DNA of 36,557 nt from Sneathiellales bacterium (GTDB taxonomy: Bacteria; Pseudomonadota; Alphaproteobacteria; JANQFL01): contig JANQFL010000008.1 in assembly GCA_028277845.1 (NCBI GenBank), positions 1 to 36,557 on the forward strand, read 5' to 3'. The position numbers were made by a program, and so were the translations under genes. The notes under the pieces are model-generated. The model saw only the letters and a list, made by a program, of their open reading frames with translations. It was not told the DNA's origin and searched no databases. This document shows positions 31,806-36,557 of the stretch, in pieces (within the stretch, counting starts at the first letter, position 1; each line of letters starts with the position of its first letter).

Positions 31806-32216
31806 ATGGCTTACTTCAAGGACGCAAAAGAACTCTATCACTATTTGGGTGGCATTTTTCGCCAAGCCCAGGAGGACCCGGACGTCGGGCCAGCGCTTCG
31901 CGATTCAGGTATCACGCTCAGGCTGGAATATCATGGTCCCGCTGCCATTCTCACGATCGAAATGAATCCGGACGGCATCAAGGTTCATGAGGGTGAGTGC
32001 GATATCAAGCCCGACGTTCGTATGCAGATGTCCGCCGACGATGCAAACAAGTATTGGCGCGGAGAATACAACGTCGCGGTGAATCTCGCGCGCGGGAAAG
32101 TCAAGGCCAAGGGGCCGGTCACAAAAATCCTCAAGCTCATCCCGGCGACCAAGCCGCTTTTCCCAAAATACAAGGCGATGATGGCCGAAAAGGACGCGGC
32201 AGTGGCCATCTCATGA
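31806..32216 (+). CDS. SCP2 sterol-carrier-domain protein
   Basis: The 136-residue single-domain protein has SCP2-fold features: an N-terminal helix (AKELYHYLGGIFRQAQEDP), strands LRLEYHGPAAILTIEM and CDIKPDVRMQMSADDANKYWRGEYNVAVNLARGKVKAKGPV (the typical D-v.l..s.e.f..i..G.......a...G.l...G segment), and an amphipathic C-terminal helix (TKILKLIPATKPLFPKYKAMM). SCP2 domains bind hydrophobic lipids, sterols or acyl-CoAs in a tunnel. Its stop overlaps the aldehyde dehydrogenase start as ATGA, so it is translated with that enzyme. A likely role is to deliver or sequester a hydrophobic substrate for the pathway; this is inference. Confidence 0.82.
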   Translation: MAYFKDAKELYHYLGGIFRQAQEDPDVGPALRDSGITLRLEYHGPAAILTIEMNPDGIKVHEGECDIKPDVRMQMSADDANKYWRGEYNVAVNLARGKVKAKGPVTKILKLIPATKPLFPKYKAMMAEKDAAVAIS

Positions 32217-33739
32217 CGGATTCGAGGGCAAACACCCGGCACATGCCGCTGTACATCGGCGGTGAACGGGTAGATACGGCCGAACACGATGAAATTCGTT
32301 CACCCATTGATGGGCAACTCGTCGGAACCGCTGCGCGCGGTGGTCCAAACGAGATGGAATACGCTATCGCAGCAGCGAAGGCCGCTCACGAACTAGGCGA
32401 CTGGCGCAATATGGATCCAGACGGCCGCTCCGATATTCTGATCGCTATTTCAGAGCGGATGAACGAGTTACAGGATGAACTTTGCGCATTGCATGTCCGC
32501 GAAAACGGAGTGACGATTCGCGCAGCGATTGCGTTCCATGTCGGGTACGCCATCAGTCACTTGCGGTATTTTGCTGACTGCGCCCGAACTTACGAGTTCG
32601 AAAAGGCGGGACCGATGCTCGAGTTTCCGACGCTGGCGGCGGGGCTTGTCCGCCGCGAACCAGTCGGCGTCTGCGGTGCCATAGTCCCTTGGAATTTCCC
32701 CCTTTTGCTGGCTATTTGGAAAATCGGTCCTGCGCTTGCGGCGGGCAACACTATTGTCGTCAAAGCCGATGAAAAGACACCGCTGATATTGTTGAGATTT
32801 GCGGAAATTGCTCATGAGTGCGGTTTGCCGCCTGGGGTGCTCAACATTGTAACCGGCGCCGGTGAAGTAGTCGGAGCGCAACTCGCTGCTCACCCTGATG
32901 TGCGTAAAATCGCTTTCACAGGTTCAACGGCGGTGGGGAAACAAGTCCAGAAGGCCGCCACCGACAACCTCAAGAAAGTAACACTTGAGCTCGGGGGCAA
33001 AGGGCCCAACATCGTGCTCGAAGACGCGGATTTGAAAGAGGCTGTCGACGGTACCCTGTTCGCATTCCTCGTTTACTCCGGTCAGGCCTGTGAAAGTGGC
33101 ACACGCCTACTCCTGCACAATGATATTCATGACGAGTTCATGGAAGCCCTGATTACACGCGCCAAGACCGTGCGGATGGGCGATCCAATGGACTTCGATA
33201 CAGATATGGGGCCGGTCATTTCCGCCGAACAGAAAGCGCGGATCACCCGATACATCGAAAGCGGGAAGGCGGAAGGCGCAACATTGGTTTTGGGGGGAGG
33301 AACTCCTGAAGCTGTAGTTGGCGGACACTGGGTCGAGCCGACGATATTCACCGATGTCAGCAACGACATGAAGATTGCACGAGAGGAAATCTTCGGGCCA
33401 GTGCTGTCCGTGATTCGTATCCACTCCGAAGACGAGGCAATCGCGATTGCAAACGACACCGAATATGGTCTGTCAGCAGGTGTCTGGACCAACGATACGG
33501 ATCGCGGGATTGAAATCGCCCGTAAGATCGAGTCCGGCACCGTGTGGGTGAATGACTGGCATATGGTCAACCACCTTTATCCGTTTGGCGGCTACAAACA
33601 ATCGGGACAAGGCCGCGAATTGGGACCGCATGCGATGGATGAGTACACGGAATCCAAATTCATTCATGCGGACATGACCCGCGATCTCGATGCACACATC
33701 TTCGATGTTGTCGTTTCGACGCCCTGGGAGGATATGTAA
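32213..33739 (+). CDS. NAD(P)-dependent aldehyde dehydrogenase
   Basis: The protein is 508 residues from the ATG at 32213. Conserved features are PWNFPLLL with Asn161, the cofactor segment VVKADEKTPL, GSTAVGKQVQ, catalytic base Glu259 in LELGGKGPN, and nucleophile Cys293 in YSGQACESGTRLLL. EEIFGPVLSV and PFGGYKQSGQGRELG are near the C-terminus. It oxidises an aldehyde to the carboxylic acid. It is directly followed by the alcohol dehydrogenase with no spacer (TAA then ATG). Together they convert an alcohol to an acid, which the downstream ligase could activate. A longer in-frame reading to 31997 overlaps the SCP2 gene and is rejected because of the ATGA coupling. Confidence 0.9.
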   Translation: MTDSRANTRHMPLYIGGERVDTAEHDEIRSPIDGQLVGTAARGGPNEMEYAIAAAKAAHELGDWRNMDPDGRSDILIAISERMNELQDELCALHVRENGVTIRAAIAFHVGYAISHLRYFADCARTYEFEKAGPMLEFPTLAAGLVRREPVGVCGAIVPWNFPLLLAIWKIGPALAAGNTIVVKADEKTPLILLRFAEIAHECGLPPGVLNIVTGAGEVVGAQLAAHPDVRKIAFTGSTAVGKQVQKAATDNLKKVTLELGGKGPNIVLEDADLKEAVDGTLFAFLVYSGQACESGTRLLLHNDIHDEFMEALITRAKTVRMGDPMDFDTDMGPVISAEQKARITRYIESGKAEGATLVLGGGTPEAVVGGHWVEPTIFTDVSNDMKIAREEIFGPVLSVIRIHSEDEAIAIANDTEYGLSAGVWTNDTDRGIEIARKIESGTVWVNDWHMVNHLYPFGGYKQSGQGRELGPHAMDEYTESKFIHADMTRDLDAHIFDVVVSTPWEDM

Positions 33740-34840
33740 ATGCCCAAGGCCGCGATTCTCAACAATCCCGGTGAGGCATTCGTCGTTGAAGAGATGACGC
33801 TCACGCCGCTGAGGCCAAAGGAAGTGCGCGTCAAAGTGCGTGGAGTGGGAATCTGCCATACCGACCTGAGTGCCAAAGACGGGGTGGTGCCGTTGCCGAC
33901 GCCTGTTGTGCTCGGCCATGAGGGTGCGGGCGAAGTGCTTGAAGTCGGTAGTGACGTGACTCGTCTTAAGTCCGGCGATCATGTTGTGGCTACCTTCGAC
34001 ACATGCGGCGAATGCCAATTCTGCGAAGCTGGCAGACCTGCCTATTGCGAGGTTTTCGCCGCGCTGAACTACTTCGGCACACGTATGGATGGTTCCGCAA
34101 CCCTGTGCGGCTGCGACGGCGGAGATCTGCACGGCAGTTGGTTTGGTCAGTCAACTTTCGCGACAGAGGCGATAATCAGCGAACGTAATGCGGTCAAGGT
34201 CGACAAGGATCTGCCGATCGAAATCCTCGGCCCGCTTGGTTGCGGTTTCCTGACGGGAGCGGGCACGGTCTTGAATGTACTAAAGCCGAGGGCGGGACAA
34301 TCCATCGTGATTTTCGGTATGGGTAGCGTCGGTCTCGCCGCGCTATTGGCCGCAAAGGCCGCCGACTGCGGCACTATTATCGCGGTAGACCCCAATGAAA
34401 AACGACTGGTTCTGGCGAAAGAACTGGGAGCGACCCATACATTCTGTCCCTCCAAGGAGGACGATATTGTTTGGGACGTCATGGAAATCACAAGTCCGGG
34501 CGCTGATTTCAGTGTCGATTGTGTCGGTCAAGGGGCGGTCGTTAGGCAAGCGCTAGAGGTCTTACGAACCCCGGGCACCTGCGCGACAGTCGGTCTTGCG
34601 AGCCTGGAGAACGATATCACCATTGACCAAGGACACTTGCTCCTGGGGCGCAACTTGATGGGCGTGATCGAGGGTGACGCGGACCCTCATGTCCTTATCC
34701 CGAAGCTGCTGGATATGTGGAAAGCCGGCGCATTCCCATTTGACCGACTTATCGAGAAATTCCCTTTCTCGGAGATCGAAGGTGCCATCGCCGCAACAAA
34801 AGAAGGCCGCGTCGTCAAGCCAGTCATAGTCATTGACTAA
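33740..34840 (+). CDS. Zinc-dependent alcohol dehydrogenase (aryl/allylic alcohol dehydrogenase-like MDR)
   Basis: The 366-residue protein has catalytic zinc ligands Cys39 (GICHTD), His60 (GHEGAG) and Cys168 (LGCGFLTGAG). Structural zinc ligands are Cys89, Cys92, Cys95 and Cys103. The Rossmann motif GMGSVG is at 193-198, and Asp217 after IIAV favours NAD over NADP. The architecture and the LGCGFLTGAGTV region resemble the XylB/benzyl-alcohol and geraniol dehydrogenase branch of medium-chain dehydrogenases, although substrate assignment by eye is uncertain. It would oxidise an alcohol to the aldehyde used by the upstream dehydrogenase. Its ATG follows the previous TAA without a gap. Confidence 0.88.
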   Translation: MPKAAILNNPGEAFVVEEMTLTPLRPKEVRVKVRGVGICHTDLSAKDGVVPLPTPVVLGHEGAGEVLEVGSDVTRLKSGDHVVATFDTCGECQFCEAGRPAYCEVFAALNYFGTRMDGSATLCGCDGGDLHGSWFGQSTFATEAIISERNAVKVDKDLPIEILGPLGCGFLTGAGTVLNVLKPRAGQSIVIFGMGSVGLAALLAAKAADCGTIIAVDPNEKRLVLAKELGATHTFCPSKEDDIVWDVMEITSPGADFSVDCVGQGAVVRQALEVLRTPGTCATVGLASLENDITIDQGHLLLGRNLMGVIEGDADPHVLIPKLLDMWKAGAFPFDRLIEKFPFSEIEGAIAATKEGRVVKPVIVID

Positions 34841-34863
34841 CGCAAGGCTCAAGGGAGGAAACC

Positions 34864-36435
34864 ATGTTGAATTACTCTGTCATTCTCGAGGACACGGCGC
34901 GACGGCGTCCCGATCACACCGCGTTCAAGTTCATGGACAAGTCGATGAGCTATGCGCAGATTGATGCTGCGGCCAACCAGGTGGCCAATGGTCTTGTGGC
35001 GGCGGGTGTCAAGCCCGGCGACAATGTGGCCGTCAGCTGCCTCAGCTTGCCATACTTCCCCATGCTGGTTTTCGGTATTCTCAAAGCCGGTGCCGTATTG
35101 GTGCCGCTGAACGTGCTGCTCAAACCCCAGGAAATCGAATACCACCTGAAGGACTGCAACGCGAAAGCCTATTTTTGCTTTGAGGGCAACGAGGTGCTCC
35201 CCATGGGGGAGTGGGGGCACGCCGCTTTTTCGGCCACCGATAGCTGTGAACTGTTTTATGTCGTTACCGCGGACCCCGCCGCAAGCCCGCCCATAGCGGA
35301 TACGGCGACACTCGGCAGCTTGATGGCCGGACAACCAGCCGACTTTGACCCTTATCCGACCAATTCGGACGATACCGCAATCATCATCTACACCTCCGGG
35401 ACCACCGGAAACCCGAAAGGTGCTGAGCTTACGCATTCGAACGTAATGATGAATACGGTCCAACTTCGCGACCTGATGCACTACAACGATGACGACGTCT
35501 CTATCCTCGTGTTGCCGCTATTTCATGTCTTTGGGTTGATCGTTCAGATGGCCTCGGGTGTCTATCACGGTGTCACTCACATCCTCGTGCCCAAGTTCGA
35601 ACCCGACCCGGTGATGCATCTTCTCGACAAAGAGAACGTGTCCGTCTTTTGTGGCGTCCCCACGATGTATTGGGCGCTTCTCAACACCGAATCCGACGCT
35701 GACCTCAACAATATCTCGAAGCACCTTCGCGTATGCATCTCCGCCGGGCAATCCATTCCGGGTGCGACGCTTGAAGCCTTTGAAAAGAAATTCGATACGA
35801 CAATCATCGAAGGCTACGGTATGTCGGAAACTTCGCCCGGCATCACTTTCAATCGACTTGATATGCCGCGTAAGATCGGATCGGTCGGTACTCCGTTCTG
35901 GGGTGTCGAGGTGCGCGTAGTAGACGCGGAAGGTAGTGGCTTGGTTCAGGGTGAGCGAGGCGAAATCGTCTGCCGCGGGCATAACGTCATGAAGGGGTAT
36001 TATGGTGATCCGAAGAAGACCGCCGAAACCATAAAAGACGGTTGGATGCATACCGGGGACGTCGGGGTTTTCGACGAAGACGGCTACCTCTATATCGTCG
36101 ACCGCATTAAGGAGATGATTATCCGAGGAGGCGAAAACATCTACCCCACTGAAGTCGAGGCCATGCTGACGGAACACGAGGCCATCAGCCTCGTTGCCGT
36201 CATTGGCACACCGGACGAGCGAATGGGCGAGGAAATCAAAGCCTGCATAGTGCTGGCGGAAGGTGCTTCAGCAACGCCGGACGAGATCATTGCCTGGGCG
36301 AAGAACCGAATGTCCGCGCAGAAGTATCCGCGCATCGTAGAGATCACCGATTCTCTTCCCATGACCGCAACGGGTAAGATCTTGAAGAAAGAGCTGAAGG
36401 CAAAGGAAGTGTCGTCCGTACAAACGGCCGATTAG
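34864..36435 (+). CDS. AMP-forming acyl-CoA ligase (fatty-acid--CoA ligase family)
   Basis: The 523-residue ANL enzyme has its P-loop YTSGTTGNPKG at 176-186 and adenylate motif EGYGMSETSPG in the middle. The hinge region is WMHTGDVGVFDEDGYLYIVDRIKEMIIRGGENIYPTEVE. The catalytic C-terminal lysine is Lys505 in MTATGKILKKEL. It activates a carboxylic acid to acyl-CoA. GGGAGGAAA lies before the ATG. It is the last gene of the SCP2-ALDH-ADH-ligase operon. The stop codon TAG (36433-36435) is composed of the TA flanking the repeat element plus the element's first G, so the C-terminal end may have been set by insertion of that element; the last residues (SSVQTAD) are non-conserved. Confidence 0.9.
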   Translation: MLNYSVILEDTARRRPDHTAFKFMDKSMSYAQIDAAANQVANGLVAAGVKPGDNVAVSCLSLPYFPMLVFGILKAGAVLVPLNVLLKPQEIEYHLKDCNAKAYFCFEGNEVLPMGEWGHAAFSATDSCELFYVVTADPAASPPIADTATLGSLMAGQPADFDPYPTNSDDTAIIIYTSGTTGNPKGAELTHSNVMMNTVQLRDLMHYNDDDVSILVLPLFHVFGLIVQMASGVYHGVTHILVPKFEPDPVMHLLDKENVSVFCGVPTMYWALLNTESDADLNNISKHLRVCISAGQSIPGATLEAFEKKFDTTIIEGYGMSETSPGITFNRLDMPRKIGSVGTPFWGVEVRVVDAEGSGLVQGERGEIVCRGHNVMKGYYGDPKKTAETIKDGWMHTGDVGVFDEDGYLYIVDRIKEMIIRGGENIYPTEVEAMLTEHEAISLVAVIGTPDERMGEEIKACIVLAEGASATPDEIIAWAKNRMSAQKYPRIVEITDSLPMTATGKILKKELKAKEVSSVQTAD

Positions 36436-36557
36436 AGCAATTCCTCTTTAGATGGAAGCATTCTGACGGAGCGTATTGGCGCCAAGGCCAAGGCTGGCGG
36501 TGACGGCCATACCTGGCGGTATGGCCGAGACGGCAGCCGCCGGATTGGCGCCAAGAC
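36433..36557. repeat. Palindrome-rich terminal-inverted-repeat element, right window copy, 3' end missing
   Basis: This copy shows the left edge of the element: TA (36433-36434), then GAGCAATTCCTCTTTAGATG... to 36465, the terminal inverted repeat partner of 226-257. From 36459 it repeats positions 1-55 exactly and then diverges. The inner hairpin has identical 9-bp arms in both copies (36505-36513 with 36518-36526), but a different loop (TGGC here, CGG in the left copy). The window ends inside the element. Confidence 0.75.

Noticed and set aside
1-36557. Window as a complete circular replicon, because its two ends share sequence
   Set aside because: The shared ends are not identical: they differ in the hairpin loop (56-60 versus 36514-36519) and after position 86. 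They are better explained as two diverged copies of a dispersed element. No replication or partition genes are present.

Overview
The window reads as chromosomal DNA of a free-living alphaproteobacterium, probably Rhodospirillales-like. I infer this from the high GC content, the strong G/C preference at third codon positions in most genes, the run cinA-type gene / sfsA / map / radC, the several class III nucleotide cyclases (one fused to a TolB-like/TPR region), the exported YHS-domain protein and the PEP-CTERM proteins. I see no rRNA, tRNA, CRISPR array, phage gene or transposase gene. Both window ends lie inside two diverged copies of one palindrome-rich, terminal-inverted-repeat element, so this is probably a contig bounded by a dispersed repeat.

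Layout. 1-259: right part of the repeat element. 356-1627 (-): UGT-type glycosyltransferase. 1761-5202 (+): a compact apparent operon with a membrane-anchored NTF2-like protein, a short Lgt-like integral membrane transferase, a radical SAM protein of the MJ0619/tetraether-synthase (Tes) type and two paralogous tiny membrane proteins. This is the most interesting part of the window, because it looks like an uncharacterised membrane-lipid or lipoprotein modification system. 5338-9293: exported YHS protein, membrane adenylate cyclase, AraC regulator, and a PEP-CTERM protein with a duplicated VAFNPQPEPPA motif. 9296-12253: a small-molecule detoxification region with two local switches: TetR and a VOC (glyoxalase-fold) gene sharing twin palindromic operators, and HxlR divergent from a GST / NTF2-like / tautomerase operon.

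12547-17619: TetR, divergent crotonase, acyl-CoA synthetase, a second cyclase and a hot-dog thioesterase, together suggesting CoA-thioester metabolism. 17691-22994 (-): two more PEP-CTERM proteins, a stand-alone ComB-type phosphatase, and a NarL-family response regulator with its 7TM-DISM histidine kinase. Three alternating TACTCA/TGAGTA half-sites lie between the regulator and a PEP-CTERM gene. 23076-30639: CinA-type MoCF-domain protein, cyclase-TolB/TPR fusion, SfsA, methionine aminopeptidase, RadC, an MFS transporter and a DapA-superfamily lyase/aldolase.

30826-36435: a TetR regulator with a pair of near-identical 19-bp inverted sites, then an SCP2 / aldehyde dehydrogenase / Zn-alcohol dehydrogenase / acyl-CoA ligase operon with the logic alcohol -> aldehyde -> acid -> acyl-CoA, possibly with a hydrophobic carrier. 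This block looks less GC-biased than its left flank and its last stop codon is formed exactly at the junction with the terminal repeat element, so it may be an acquired cassette. All functional statements come from reading motifs by eye; no database search was run.
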